From Gadus chalcogrammus (Eukaryota; Chordata; Actinopteri; Gadiformes; Gadidae): a DNA stretch of 64,000 nucleotides. Positions 1 through 38,480 of the stretch are shown here, piece by piece (the stretch's first letter is position 1; each line of letters starts with the position of its first letter). The stretch lies in NCBI RefSeq assembly GCF_026213295.1, contig NC_079419.1:24776111-24840110 (forward strand), in the 5' to 3' direction. A program made the translations under genes and the position numbers. The notes beneath the pieces were generated by a model, which did not search any database, was not told where the DNA came from, and saw nothing but the letters and a program-made list of their open reading frames with translations.

Positions 1-431
1 CGGCCGGAAAACCCCTCCACCTTAACTCACAAATTTGCTTCGGGAAACCCTGTTATTTAGTAAAGATGAACAGAACAGGTAGCAAAGTTTGGACACCTTT
101 TAGTATGCATGAAGCTCTGATGTAACCAGGTAGAACTCAGACTGAGTATCCCAAAGCCACTGGCGTCGACTCGTATTGCTGTTTTGCGTTATTCAAATAA
201 AATTTGATTTACTAATTGTACCACTTTATAAAACGATGAGTTGATAAAAAGGTGTTTCAGCAGCAGTGGTTCCTGCCTGCTGCCTGTTACAGTGAAAGAT
301 GCACACTGAATGGACTATTTTTTCAATATTTAGATATTCGTTTGGAATCCTAAGGAATATCGGATTCTTGATGTATTCAGGCCTCATACCGATGCAGAGG
401 GGTCTGATTGGTCTGCTTGATGTGTCCTCAG

Positions 432-27571
<27,140 letters not shown>

Positions 27572-28330
27572 GGCCAGAGTCACGCGTGAACGTCCACGGA
27601 GGACCTCCTCTCCTCCCGCCTCTCTGCTCCGCCCCTCCCAGTGTGCTGACGCCCCCCCTCCCTCCACACACGGCTGGGCTGGTGGAGGCTCCAGGGTTGA
27701 AGGATGCTTGGACCACCCTCCCAGCCCTCCTTTTCTTTTGGTACATCCACTTGAACTGTTTTATATGGAGGAGTCCTTCCGCTCAGACCAGCAGATGTTT
27801 TACAGCCAGCAGTGGTTTGAGAGGCAGGAGAAAAACCTAGATTGTCTTTTATGATTGCATTTAGTTTTTTTCTGAAATGCAGAGAGACGGACAGACAGAG
27901 GAACTTAAAGCCCATGTCGCCGTGCTTGGTCTGTATTTTGAATCGCCACATGAAAAGCATTGCTCTTCAGTTTCTTTTATTTGTTTGGGGAGGGGGTCAG
28001 ATTTAATTGAAGGGATTCTCTTTATACACATTAAGGATTTATACCATGGGGGGGATAGTTGTTGCTAGAATGTAAATATGATCATTCTCAGAGCCAAAGG
28101 TCTGAGTAAAATATTTTTTTTGTCGTTCTTTTGACACTGAAAGAAGACGTTGGTCCGACCGCATTTATCAAGCCTCATAACTGCAGTCTGTTCAAGGTTT
28201 AAGATCAGCAATTGGTCATGCAATGGCCGCTGCAAGTTGTTCGATGTGTTTTCACCCAATTGTTCTTTGAAGCTGGACAGTAATGCTTTAAATTACCACA
28301 TAAAATGGACAATAAAGGCTGATAAAAGGA
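27572..28330 (+). other. cdc73: cdc73 3' untranslated region with poly(A) signal
   Basis: Sequence from the stop to a canonical AATAAA at 28311-28316; cleavage is expected around 28330. The first 200 bases are C/CT-rich and the remainder AT-rich. No coding sequence or recognisable transposon is seen here. The end point is inferred from the signal. Confidence 0.65.
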
Positions 28331-28544
28331 TGTGTGTTTGTGTGTTGTTAAAAGGTCAAATTAAGTTCTGGATGGTGACGTTGAACTTGACGGCCGGGAG
28401 ACCGGGCTCCTGTAGGGAAGTCATCACATCTTTGTTCTGCTCAATTATTTATCCCAGTTGTCACTTAAAGCGGAATTCAGTGTCTCTCACAGTAATTGTA
28501 TTTTTGGGCTGGATTTTAATAATTTAAAAAAGATGTAATCATAC

Positions 28545-29535
28545 GTTTCATCATCACGCCCATAATTTTCTATGATGGGTTTAGCAAATGGCAAACATTT
28601 AACAATTATTTGCTGAAGGCGAAGTGAAAAGTGGGGCTATTCCCCACTATTCACAGAGCCTGAGGTGAATAATTGTTTTTGTATAAACTACACGTGAACA
28701 CTCCAAAAATAAACAAGATAACACTTTTTGCCGGGATTATTTTACTTTATTAGAGTTTTTGTTTTGTTTGCGCGACGAGACGAACGTCACAATATCCCGA
28801 GTTTCAGATCTCAATCATGGGATATTGCCAAATATTCCCGAGATAGCGAACCAATCAAATTGCTCCATCTTAGGAGGTTCAGGTGTAGCATATACTAAAA
28901 CTGCATAGTAACCATTGTATTTTAATATGTTTGATAATAAACGGCTTTCAAAAGACTTAAGTGGAGGTCACAGCCAAAATTTTCTTCATATCCTCACCTA
29001 CAGCAAGCCTTAAACAAAACACATTCCACTTTTACTTTAGGCAAGTGAAGATCATACTGCCAAGTCAAGGTCACACAGCAAAGTGAAGGCCACAGCCAAA
29101 ATATCTCCATACATTCACCTGCAACAAGCCTCAATGGTTTTATCAAGCTCTTAATTTTCCAAAAAATGTATGTTGAATAAGATGTATTTTTACTAAAGCA
29201 TAGCTTTTGAAAGCCATTTACAAATTGGGGTCCTTTAGTAAGCCAGTTTTGGACTAGATGCAATGCAGAATGAATTCAAACTAAACATGTTGCTAAGTTG
29301 AGAAGGTTCAAACTTCTCATTCGTAATTGCTACAACCTAATGAGGACAAGAACAAGTTCATATGTAGATTATTTTATGGATGGTCTTGATTTCTAAAAAG
29401 GTCTTTATAGACGGGACCATTTAATATTCAAGGTCATTTACAACTTTATAATTTGACAGTTTCATGTTTCTCCTCCACAGTAAGGAACAGCTCTATTAGT
29501 AGATCCTAGTATTCCTCACTGTGGAGAAAAGCTTT
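28545..29535. other. intergenic interval between convergent cdc73 and factor H-like genes
   Basis: Contains a foldback at about 28600-28680 (aacaattattt ... aataattgtt with inner gtggggctattccccac) and related repeat sequence to about 28870. Two similar segments around 28960 and 29085 share cacagccaaaat and cctcacct/attcacct motifs. No gene seen. Confidence 0.45.
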
Positions 29536-29711
29536 TTACCACCACCATGTGCACTCTGGAAGTGGAGTGGTCCAAAGTCCGTCCGTGTAACAGTAGATCC
29601 GAGAATGGGAAGTTCTCATTCTGTAGCTCCGATTACACCTGTAGAGCACATTCCAGGCAAATATCTCCTGCTCTGCATTCTGCACTACTGGTATGGCGCC
29701 ACATCGTTCAA
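29536..29711 (-). CDS. factor H-like terminal exon, CCP module 4 and stop
   Basis: The acceptor is ttgttttaaag. The module begins ERCGAIPVVQNAEQEI and contains YRCN, IYCYTDGLW and PEC, then TWWW and TAA at 29536-29538. All four Cys and the Trp are present. A possible ATTAAA poly(A) signal on the minus strand lies about 110 bp downstream (around 29421). Confidence 0.82.
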
Positions 29712-32700
29712 CTTTAAAACAATCAGCAGATAAAAATACAACTCATGAATAAACTTCACAGTAACATTAAAAATAATAAATATCAACCCATCAATTACCA
29801 AAATGGGACCAACAAGGTCCCCTTTTTACCTTTCGTACCCAAGTATAATGTATATGAGTTACTGTTATAATTCATACTGTATATCTAATACTATAGACTA
29901 GAGCATATAGGATCTGGGTGAAGTTTGTCATCTACCGCTGGCTGAAAAGGAGCATATCTTCTGTTATGTGAACTAGTGGATGAAGTAAGGGCTTTAAGGT
30001 TGGCTTTGAGTGGTTGTTGGGATGTTTTGGACGGTACAAGCTGACAGTACCGTGCCTGGTTCCAGTCCTTGATTCCATGCCCCCTTTTAAAATTTGTATT
30101 GTCAAATAAGTCATGAAATGAAACAAAATAGAAATTCAAGATAGTAAATCCCAGCTTACTTGGGGCTTCCTCTTTCCTAGGCAAAGTAGTCGTCTCAACT
30201 CGTCCTCCTCCCCTGGCTGGAATGCAAAGATTAAATTAGTCGTTATTCCAACTGTAGCAAATACATTATACTTTAAATAATTGTATTTCAATTCCATTTT
30301 TAGACATTATTACTAGGGCTGGGCAACGATTACCTTTTTTAATTGTGATTAATCACATTGTATTTGTGAGTTAACTCGCGATTAATCACACTTTTAAAAT
30401 TATATTTTAAATCCATTAAGAATGGATTTAAAATAAAATTCTATAATTCTAAATGTCTCACTCAGGCCCTGTCCACACTAACCCGGGTAAATGCAAAAAC
30501 GCACATCCGCAATGAAAATGATCTACGTCCACACTATCGTTTTCGGAATGTTTTTCATCCACGTTCCACACTGAAATTATTTTGATAAACAGTTGTTTTC
30601 ATGGTTACGTGACTCCCGCCACGCCTATCTGTTTAGATTACAGGCGCGCGATCATCTGATAGTTGCAGTTGATCAGCTGGCCAATAATTTTCACTCACAA
30701 GCAAAAAATATGACTCAAACCAAAAGTACAAAGGCAAGTTTTTTTTTTTTTTTTTTTTTAACGCCGCTCCAAGTACGGTTTGAACTGGCGTTTGCGTTTT
30801 TTCCCATTGCTTAAGCATAGCAAGTACAGCGCTCGGTGTTGGACTAACGAATATGTTTGAGAGAATATGTCGAGTTGTATTTCGAGATAAATAAGCACAT
30901 TGTACAGAGAAATGATCATTTGCAATTCACCTGCCATTTTTTGATGAGCGTCTCGAGCGCAAGCTTGTTGCAGCGTCATGGCATTGTCATGGCAACCGAA
31001 CATCATCGTTTCTGAAAGCCTCCGTCCTCCGTACCTCTCCACACTACAACGCAAACCCAGTGTTTTCAGATTTATCCACCTCAGCGATCGTTTTTGAAAA
31101 GCATTGTTTTCAGTGTCGGAATTCTCCGTTTACATGACGGTCTGAAGAGATGACGCAAAAGTGGCGTTGCGTCTTCACTTTTTATTCCGCGTTTAGGCAA
31201 GCGTTTTTTCGGGAGGAAATCGTAGGCGTCTGCCGTCTAGGCTTCGTCTTATGGGCTTGTCCCGTGAAAATTCAAACTATGCACTTATCAGCTTGGGCAC
31301 CGCCCACAATTCCCACTGTATCGTGTATATAGCGCGGTGTATACCGTCGCTCATCCTCCACGCTTTTCTTTCAGCATTTGGAGGGTACAGCAGGTGGGAA
31401 ACTAGACGGCTACGCCTACAATCATAGAACTAGAGTTATAATAACATAACTATCGTTCTATTTCATGTTGGCTACGCCGTCTAGGCTTCGCCTTATGGGC
31501 TAAGGTGAAGCTGCGAGCGGAGCCCGATCAATGTACTCCTGCTGGACCCCAGTCAAAACGACCTAAGTCACCAGAACACATTAAGACTCAAAAAGCCAAG
31601 GAAGTGTAAAACACAACAGCTTAATAAAAAACGAATTCCTCCTAGATCAAGCAAGGCAATGATCAAGGGAGAAAAAAAGTGAGTGTAAAGACTCCGGCTC
31701 TAATCCGTGCTTCATGGAACCCATGAAAAGGAAAAGAAAAACCAGAGCAACACGGTTTCCATTAGGTCCGCTACTACCGGGGGCGGAGCCACAGAATCCG
31801 GCTCTCCGATTAGGGGACTCTCGGCCGTTTTTAGAAGAAAAAACGGCGGGAGTGCCACACTGGCAACAAAGCCACCTGAAAATTGGCGAGCAAATAGAAA
31901 AACCTCTCTAGCCTGTTTTTCATTTGAAAAAAGGTGGGAGAGTGAGACTGGTAATCAAGTCCAACCCGCCAGCAGGCGAGAGGAAATCCAACCACGCCGC
32001 TTTAAAGAACATGTCTATATTCTTAAGCCGTAAAAGGGGTCCCGGACTCTAGCACAGAGTTGCCGAGTGAGCCCCTGGACATGTCTAACATGTAAAAATG
32101 GACAAAGGGGCCGGGGGAAGACCAAGACGCAGCCGCGCAGATGTCTTCCACCGAAACGCCCTTGAGTAGGGCCGTTGAAGCGGCCACGCTCCGTGTGGAG
32201 TGAGCTTTAACACCCAACGGTGGCGCCAAGCCCTGCCGAGTGTAGGCTAAGCAAACACCCTCACATACCCAGCGAGAAAACCGCTGCTTGGAGAGAGCGC
32301 GGCCCCTGCTTGCGTCGCTATAACACACAAACAACTGTTGTGTGGAGCGGACCGCGGCCGAGCGATTCACGTACATAGCCAACGCCCGAACCGGGCACAG
32401 GAGATGCAACTCCGCCTCCGCCTCATCAGAATGAGGCGGGGGGTGAAAAGCCTTAAGCACAATATCCCTCGACCGAAAATAACTATTAATGTTCTTCGGG
32501 AGGAACGCAGGATTAGGTCTGAGCAACGCGAAGGAGCTGTCCTCGTTTTAGCAACAAGCAACTCGGGCTGACAGACAGAGCGGTTAGCTCACCGGCCCGC
32601 TTGGCAGAAACCAAGGCCAACAAGAGTGCCGTCTTAAATGACAAGGCATCCAAGGGGGCCTGAGAAAGAGGATCGAAAGGATCCCTGGACAATCCGCGCA

Positions 32701-35700
32701 ACACGGTGGGGAGATCCCAGCGTGGTGTAAGCACGCGTGAAACAGGCCTAACCCGTCTAGCCCCACGCAAGAATCTCTTGACCAGTGGATGGCTGAAGAT
32801 CGGTCCACCATCACAGCCTGCATGGCCAGCCGAAACGGCTGCCGCATAGACCTTGATAGTGGAGAAGGCCAAACCAATAAGTTTTGCAGAAACAAAAGCA
32901 CGCTTCCCACCTCACATTGAGATGGGACAGCGTGGTTCCTCTCACACCAATTAGAGAAGGCGCACCACTTCGCCGCATAGAGGGAAGAAGTAGAAGGCGC
33001 ACGAGCGCTCTGAATAGTGTTGATAACCGTCTCAGGCAAACCTTTGCCCTGCAGAATCAACCTCTCAGGAGCCAAACCAACAGCCGTCCCGAGACATCGG
33101 GCGGGTGGTGCACCGTCCCGTGGGCCTGTGAAAACGCATCCGGCCTGAACGGTACTGGCCACGGCGCTGACCGCGAGAGCGCGGCCAGCGCTGGAAACCG
33201 AAACAGTTCTCCGGGGCCACTAATATCAGGGACAGACTCTCCTGTCTGACCCGTTCCAGAAGAGGAAGGATCAGCTGGAGTGGGGGAAACGCATACAAGA
33301 GAGCCCGCGATATGCAGGGCTCTCAGACTGAGGAGATACTGATGAGCCCAAAGCCAGAGCTCGACCGCCTTTCGGTGGAGAGCAGGGGAGCGGACTCCCA
33401 CCTGTCTGTTGATGTATGCCGCCGCCGACACGCTGTCTGTCCTGATCAGAACGTGGCGGCCGCGCACCAGGTGAAAGAAATGCAACAGCACTTTCCTCAC
33501 AGCGTCTAGCTCCAACACATTTATGTGTGCTGTAGGGGGCGTGCGCCACTCGTCCCCGACCGAGTGAGAGAAGCATGTTCCTCCCCAACCCTTCAATGAG
33601 GCGTCCGTGAAGACCACTACGTAGGACGCCACCCTGCCCAGGGGAACACCCCTGAGAAGGGTGGAGGGTCTTTTCCAATATTCCAGGTCTGGCGACACCG
33701 AACGGGGAACGAGGAGCACCCTGAGCTTGTGTCGCCTGGTGTCTAACCGTTGGCGAGCAAACCACCGCTGGAGTCTGCGCATAAAAAGCAGACCCAGGGG
33801 GACCACGGGGTGGGCAGCTGCCATCAGCCCTAACAGGCGCATGATGCGGTCACGTTTCTGCGAACGCGAAAACGGGAGAGCGTCGACAGGATGGCGTCTC
33901 GCCGAGGAGGCGAAAGCATTGCAGTCATGGTGGCTGAGTCTAGGCAAAGCCCCAAGTAGACTGTCTGCCGGCTGGGGAGCGGGGAGCTCTTCTCCCAGTT
34001 GATGGCAAAACCCAGGAAGGAGAGATGGTTTATCACCAACATGGTGTCCCTTCTCGCAGTCTCTTCTGAGTTGCTCAGAATAAGCAGGTCGTCTAGGTAG
34101 AAGAGAATCCTCTTTCCCTGACGCCTGAGTGGTTCCAACGCCGTCTCCACACACTTCGAGAAGGTGCGCGGAGCCAGGGAATAGCCAAACGGCAGACACT
34201 GGTACTCGTATGCCATCCCCATAAAGGCAAAGCGGAGAAACTTCCTGTGCGCCTGCCGAACAGGGACGTGGAAGTAAGCATCCTTGAGATCCAGGGATGT
34301 GAACCAATCGCCCTCTCTCACACACCGGAACAACGCTCCGACAGTGAGCATTCTGAACTTCCTCGTGGCAACGAATCTGTTGAACACGCGAAGATCCAGA
34401 ATAGGTCTCTTTTCCCCTGACTTCTTGGAAACCAGGAAGTAGCGGGAATAAAACCCTAGGTGAGACTCGTGGGGGGGAACGACAGTGATGGCCAGCTGCT
34501 GCTGCTGCTGCGGCACCGGGGCTGGAGTCGGAGGCGGTCCCCTGGAACGTTGGGACCCGCCTGGACCCCGCTTCCCCCCGGCCTGCTGGTGGGAGGAGCC
34601 TGTGAGAATCGCCCCGAACCGGGAACGATTCTCACGGACAGACTGCTGGTGCGCGAGAACCTCAGAGAACCGGGGACCAAATAGTGGACCCTGGACCAGG
34701 CTGGCCCGCTCCCGTTCCGGCCCCGCAGTGTGGGAGAGCCATATGATTCGCTGAATCATAGTCGCCCACGCCATATGGCCGGCCGAAACGGCTATCGGCT
34801 GGCATAGCTGGAGGATGGCGCTGGAAAAGCCGGAAACCGCCAGCCATCTTGCGGCTGCCTACGGGCCGTAGGCCTCCCGGTCAGCCGACAAGGAGACCAT
34901 GGCGGAGGAGAGCAGGGCGATGTTGTTGACCGCCGCCGCAGATTGAGGTACAAACGAACACCCTGTCCGTTAGGCCGACAATCTGCTTCTGGAGGCGGTC
35001 GGGGGGCAGCGTCTTTTCGTTAGGGCGCCATCCCGCGCCCGGACAGAGAAGCGCTGCCAGGGGAGGCTCCAGGCGAGGGATCCCCTTCGCCTGAGTATCG
35101 GCCCACCCTTCCACGTTGGTGAAATCCGTGTTGGACTTCACCGGGGCCTTCAGGGTAGAAGGGTCCCCACCGGCAGCACTAAAAAAGTGCTGCACAGGTG
35201 GGAACAAGGGGCACTGGGTAACCCGTCGGGAAGACGATGGGGTGCGAAAGCACTCGCCCTGCATATCGTGCCCACGCTGATAGGTGCATAGTTTGAATTT
35301 TCAGCGCGTGCGAGCGCGCGCACGGGACAAGCCCATAAGGCGAAGCCTAGACGGCGTAGCCTACATGAAATAGAACATAATTACAGATCCTTCTCTGTTC
35401 AGTAATACTAAGAGCTGTCAAGCGATTAAAATATTTAATCGTGATTAATCGCATTAATGTCATAGTTAACTCGCGATTAATCGCAAATTATTTTTCTATG
35501 CTAAATATCCCTTGATTTTTTTGTCCCATAATTCTTCTCATTTTAATTTTCTTATCAACATGGTGAATTGCATCGGCTTGCCTTGTGCAAATGATTTTTT
35601 ATTGATAACAACATTGGCATATACTGATCAAAACAGGACGATACAAAAAAAGAGCCTATAGTGCAATTAAACGACTGCTTTGAACAAATTTCATTTGAAC

Positions 35701-38396
35701 ATAGCAGTCAGGCTACTGCTTCTTTGTTTTGAGCCAAAAAAAATGAATAAAAATTAACGGCGTTAAATTTGGTTTGCGTTAACGCCGTTAATAACGCGTT
35801 TAACTGACAGCTCTAGTAATACTATCTGTACATCATTAGTGTGGGTTAGTGTGGACGGGGCCTCAGTGTGGGTTGAATAGGAAATTTACGGAACACCAAA
35901 GATTTGGGAATGGTAAACAGGCAGTTAATTAGTACAATTGTAAACCAACTGTTATTACAAGTGTAGTTAAATTCAAATAATTAGAACCGCAGATTTGGGA
36001 ATTGTAAACAGGCTTTCACTTACTGCAATCGTAGCAAGCAGTCACTTACTGCAAGTGTAATTTAATGTTAAGTAAGTGGAACTAAAAACAAAAATCAAGT
36101 TTCAAAATCAAGTTTAAAAAAAATGTGCGTTAATGCACCAATTTGTATTAATTAATTGCTAATTATTACATTACTAAACAATTAACTGAGTCAACGTCCC
36201 TCCTTTAAGCGAACTACATCCTTAACACTTCACCAACTGGTTTGTTAGGGAAGGTTTGAATGTTCCTTCTCATTAAACATGGAGGTCTACCATTACCTTT
36301 GCTATTCAAGTATAATTTGTCATACTTTTTTGTTTACTTAGGGTTACTCCCTCAATCACTCCTCTCTCGCCTTCAGCTGGTCCAGAACTCAGCAGCAAGG
36401 CTGCTGAGTGGGATCATATTAGAAAGTGGGATCATATTACCCCCATCCTAGCATCCCTCCACTGATTGCCCATTCACCATGGCCTGGCCCAACCCTACAC
36501 TACAGAGCTCATCAACCACTATTCAGCTCCCAGGTCCCTTAGATCATGTAGCACTGGTCTCCTGCATGGTCAACGCACTACATTAAAACAGAGGTGACAG
36601 TGCTTTTGCTGTGGCTGCGCCCCGCCTTTGGAACGAACTGCCGCCTTCCATCAGAGACGCTCTTTCCGTCACTAGTTTTAAATCTATGCTCAAAACACAC
36701 CTCTTCTCCCTGCCCTTTCCTCCCCTTTTATGACATGTTATTTTTATGTTTTCATGTACTATCCTTTTTTAAATAAACTTTAGGTATATAAAGGTGTCGG
36801 TGTTCTTTTATATGCTTTTTTTTATCACTATGTACCCAATTTGGACAGTGAAAACTGTATTTAAATGTGCCTTAAAAATAAATTGTACTTACTTACCTTA
36901 TATGCAACACTTTGCTTGACGTGCAGAGCATACAGTTCAAGTGGTGGGATATGGGGGAATGAATTATCTAAACCTGGCTGAAAGCCACCACATGAGTGTA
37001 TGATTAGGTTGCTAGGTAGGCTGGTACATGCTGTGAGGACCGACTTGTCTTGGTCCCGATGCAAGTCCCTCTGAGCCATCATAAACGGCGGTAAAACATA
37101 GATGAGGTGAATTTAGTTTTACCAGTTTATGGTAGGAAAAACTAAATAGATTGCTCAAGCGGTCAAAATCTTTTCAAAAATTCTTCTCAGCATCCCTACA
37201 AGAAGAAATGGTTTTGTCCTAACCTTCACAAGCTGGAGGATCGGACCATCGTCCATCGCTGAGGCAGTCCACAGTCGCAACACCCACCAGCACGTAGCCG
37301 GTGCTGCATGAGTACGTTACCACCTTCCCCCTCTCTTGAGCTTTACCATTCAGTATTTGCGGTGTAACTCCACATTGATTTTCTTTAAGGGAACAGAGAT
37401 ATGACTGTGTTATGAATATGTTGGGTGGTTATTTCATTTGAATGGTAAATGTTTCATTGGGCTACATTGTGGGCCCTTATTAATGCAATATAGCTGAAGC
37501 GATACTGTCCTAGGCCTAGCTTAAAATGGTTTTGTATATTTAAATTAGCTGTCGTAGGCCAATTTGTTATATCTATAAATGATATTCCTCTGTATATCTA
37601 TATCTCTTATTTGCATAGCTGGTCTAATTTAAACCAACTCATGTCATTTTCTTGTTTCTACTTATATTACAAAATGGTGATTCCTGTTGATGATCCTCGA
37701 TTTACCTTTACAGATGGGGTGTGGGGTCCACATTCCATCGGAACAAACTTGTTGAGGATGTTCAGAGTGATATCCTTCTTGGCAATTTATCGAGATTATG
37801 TCCCCAGCCACATAGTCTGCTCTCTTGTCCTGGATTTCACCGTGGGTGATTATCAGAGAAATGCAATGATCTTTTGCTGAAAATGAAGCAGGAAATTTAT
37901 TCTCACATTCCACTGGTGCACAAAATATTTGGGACCATCAATGTTTAGAATCCAGAGGGTCCTAAACATCTCAATGGCTACGGGTCCATTCCAGACATAT
38001 CTGATAGGAGGTGGAATTTTTGGAAGCTTCCAAAAATTGCCATACCTATACACTTAGGCACAGTGCTCCATGTGCCAGCCGTACATGTAGTTGCCACCCA
38101 CCACTCCTCCTGATCAGGTTTAAATTCAGTATCACAAGCATAAAACAGAACCTCATTCTCTGCATATGCTTTTGTGTCAGGGAGAAAATAGCCATGATCC
38201 AATGTGGGAGCTGGGCACCTTAAGGCTAAAACAAATTAGACAAACACAGAGACATAACATTACTTGTTACATTTATTTTGTAATATTAAAAAGGAAAACA
38301 GTAACTCTACAATGACTTATGAAATCAAACAGTCCTACCATTTACGCCCATAGGAACCCAAATCAGAAAAACAACAGCAAAATCTCTGAAGCTCAT
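29536..38396 (-). CDS. complement factor H-like secreted protein, four CCP modules
   Basis: Six minus-strand exons join in phase 1 throughout: 38339-38396, 38046-38225, 37706-37876, 37224-37382, 30160-30216 and 29536-29711 (801 nt, 266 residues plus TAA). The product starts with a hydrophobic signal peptide (MSFRDFAVVFLIWVPMGVNA). Three CCP/sushi modules follow, each one exon with the C..C..C..W..C pattern, then an 18-residue charged/Thr-rich linker and a fourth CCP that ends four residues after its last Cys. Factor H family proteins bind C3b in plasma and restrain the alternative pathway; whether this one regulates or deregulates cannot be read. It lies tail-to-tail with cdc73. CDC73 and CFH are also linked on human 1q31. 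Classical factor H has 20 CCPs, so this is a short CFHR/CFHL-type paralogue or has lost exons. Exact orthology is not claimed. Confidence 0.85.
30160..30216 (-). CDS. factor H-like exon 5, short linker
   Basis: A 57-nt exon with acceptor tgcattccag and donor gtaagc, again phase 1-1. It encodes ARGGGRVETTTLPRKEEAP, a charged, Thr-rich linker without cysteines. Support is from phase and splice sites only, so it is less certain than the CCP exons. Confidence 0.6.
30313..30430 (+). mobile_element. hAT-like terminal fragment
   Basis: Begins ctagggctgggcaacgatta and contains taactcgcgattaatcac, similar to the complete MITE at 35411-35814. The other end is missing. Confidence 0.55.
31231..31294 (+). 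repeat. DIRS inverted terminal repeat, left
   Basis: Mirrors 35284-35365 on the opposite strand, with an extra gcgcgcgctcg stretch in the right copy. Confidence 0.85.
31452..31500 (+). repeat. DIRS internal complementary region
   Basis: Repeats the outermost bases of the right terminal repeat (complement of 35330-35375), as expected for the circular-junction template of DIRS elements. Confidence 0.75.
32023..32872 (-). pseudogene. DIRS tyrosine recombinase, frameshifted
   Basis: Two overlapping minus-strand frames (32513-32872 and 32023-32526) encode a tyrosine recombinase. The first catalytic Arg lies in SAKRAGELTAL, the H-x-x-R box in KAHSTRSVAAS and the nucleophile Tyr in VHFYMLDM. One frameshift near 32520 separates the Arg I part from the rest. 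It replaces the integrase of LTR elements. Confidence 0.85.
33057..34774 (-). pseudogene. DIRS reverse transcriptase and RNase H, frameshifted
   Basis: Frame 33830-34774 carries the RT: HLGFYSRYFLVSKKSGEKRP, SLDLKDAYFHVPV, FGYSLAPRTF and the catalytic FYLDDLLIL. After a frameshift near 33830-33860 the second frame carries RNase H with VFTDASLKGWGG, LELDAV and TDSVSAAAYINRQ. The first half of the 33057-34325 frame is an out-of-frame shadow of RT. Confidence 0.88.
34881..35264 (-). pseudogene. DIRS gag-region remnant
   Basis: A 127-codon minus-strand frame just inside the right terminal repeat, in the position of gag. No named domain is visible and it is shorter than a complete DIRS gag, so an internal deletion is likely. 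Confidence 0.45.
35284..35377 (-). repeat. DIRS inverted terminal repeat, right
   Basis: Inverted partner of 31231-31294 and of the internal complementary region. Confidence 0.85.
35411..35814. mobile_element. hAT MITE with AGAGCTGTCA termini
   Basis: AGAGCTGTCA at 35411 and TGACAGCTCT ending at 35814, bordered by identical AGTAATACTA on both sides (35401-35410 and 35815-35824). Subterminal gattaatcgc and ttaacgcc repeats are present. 404 bp, non-coding. Confidence 0.88.
36330..36895 (+). pseudogene. LINE 3' end, reverse transcriptase C-terminus and tail
   Basis: Plus-strand peptide LLSRLQLVQNSAARLLSG followed, after frame changes, by LASLHWLPIH-type and APPLWNELP-type motifs. This is the conserved tail of fish L2/CR1-like LINEs. 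A final AT-rich stretch with aataaattgtac follows at about 36880. Confidence 0.7.
37224..37382 (-). CDS. factor H-like exon 4, CCP module 3
   Basis: The acceptor is ttcccttaaag and the donor gttagg. It encodes NQCGVTPQILNGKAQERGK, VTYSCSTGYVL, VDCLSDGRWSDPPAC. The four Cys/Trp pattern is complete and phase 1-1. The intron that follows is about 7 kb and contains the DIRS and hAT insertions. Confidence 0.88.
37706..37876 (-). CDS. factor H-like exon 3, CCP module 2
   Basis: The acceptor is tcattttcag and the donor gtaaat. It contains DHCISL, ISINCQEGY, QQVCSDGMW and PHPICK: four cysteines plus the conserved Trp, with module spacing usual for the family. Confidence 0.9.
38046..38225 (-). CDS. 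factor H-like exon 2, CCP module 1
   Basis: The acceptor is tttgttttag and the donor gtatgg. The module starts LRCPAPTLDHGYFLP and has Cys at RCP, YACD, TTCTAG and PKC with Trp in GTWSTVP. This is a complete sushi fold in one phase 1-1 exon. Confidence 0.9.
38339..38396 (-). CDS. factor H-like exon 1, signal peptide
   Basis: The ATG is at 38394-38396 and the donor gtagga follows 38339. It encodes 19 residues with a hydrophobic core AVVFLIWVPMG, typical of a secretory signal, and ends in phase 1 like other complement-family leader exons. Confidence 0.82.
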
Positions 38397-38480
38397 TTTG
38401 GTTTCCATTCAGTGCTCAAAATGCAGATTTGGTTTAGCCCAGGGATTATTATAGAAGCATAGCAGTTAATCATTGCTAAA
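38397..38480 (-). promoter_or_regulatory. probable factor H-like promoter: TATA-like box and HNF1-like site
   Basis: On the minus strand a TATAATAA box lies at 38447-38454, about 50 bp upstream of the ATG. Further upstream the plus strand reads GTTAATCATT (38465-38474), matching the first ten positions of the liver factor HNF1 consensus. Liver expression is usual for factor H genes, so the arrangement is sensible but inferred. Confidence 0.4.

Larger units (their letters stand above)
31228..35377 (-). mobile_element. DIRS-like retrotransposon with tyrosine recombinase
   Basis: Minus-strand order is gag remnant, reverse transcriptase, RNase H, tyrosine recombinase. The ends are inverted, not direct: tgccgtctaggcttcg...atgggcttgtcccgtg at 31231-31266 mirrors 35321-35365, and aaaattcaaactatgcac mirrors 35284-35301. 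An internal complementary region at 31452-31500 repeats the terminal gttctatttcatg...gcttcgccttatgggc. This split-repeat design is diagnostic of DIRS elements, which integrate through a circular intermediate without target duplication. Frameshifts show it is dead. Confidence 0.9.
30473..35864. mobile_element. hAT-type DNA element split by DIRS and a MITE
   Basis: CAGGCCCTGTCCACACTAAC at 30473 is mirrored by TTAGTGTGGACGGGGCCT ending at 35863. The left arm runs to about 31225, then a DIRS element follows; the right arm resumes near 35378 and is split again by the MITE at 35411. No target duplication is recognisable, so the pairing rests on the termini. Confidence 0.55.

Noticed and set aside
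1..431. Further upstream cdc73 exon
   Set aside because: No reading frame in this stretch matches the parafibromin sequence preceding EGASARK; treated as intron.
29891..30126. Minus-strand frames in the last factor H-like intron, considered as a cytoplasmic-tail exon
   Set aside because: Direct joining of the linker exon (30160-30216) to the CCP exon at 29711 is in phase and gives a coherent protein; the frame lacks a convincing donor in phase.
33057..34325. 422-codon minus-strand ORF, longest in the window
   Set aside because: Composite of an out-of-frame shadow of DIRS reverse transcriptase followed by real RNase H; not a separate gene.
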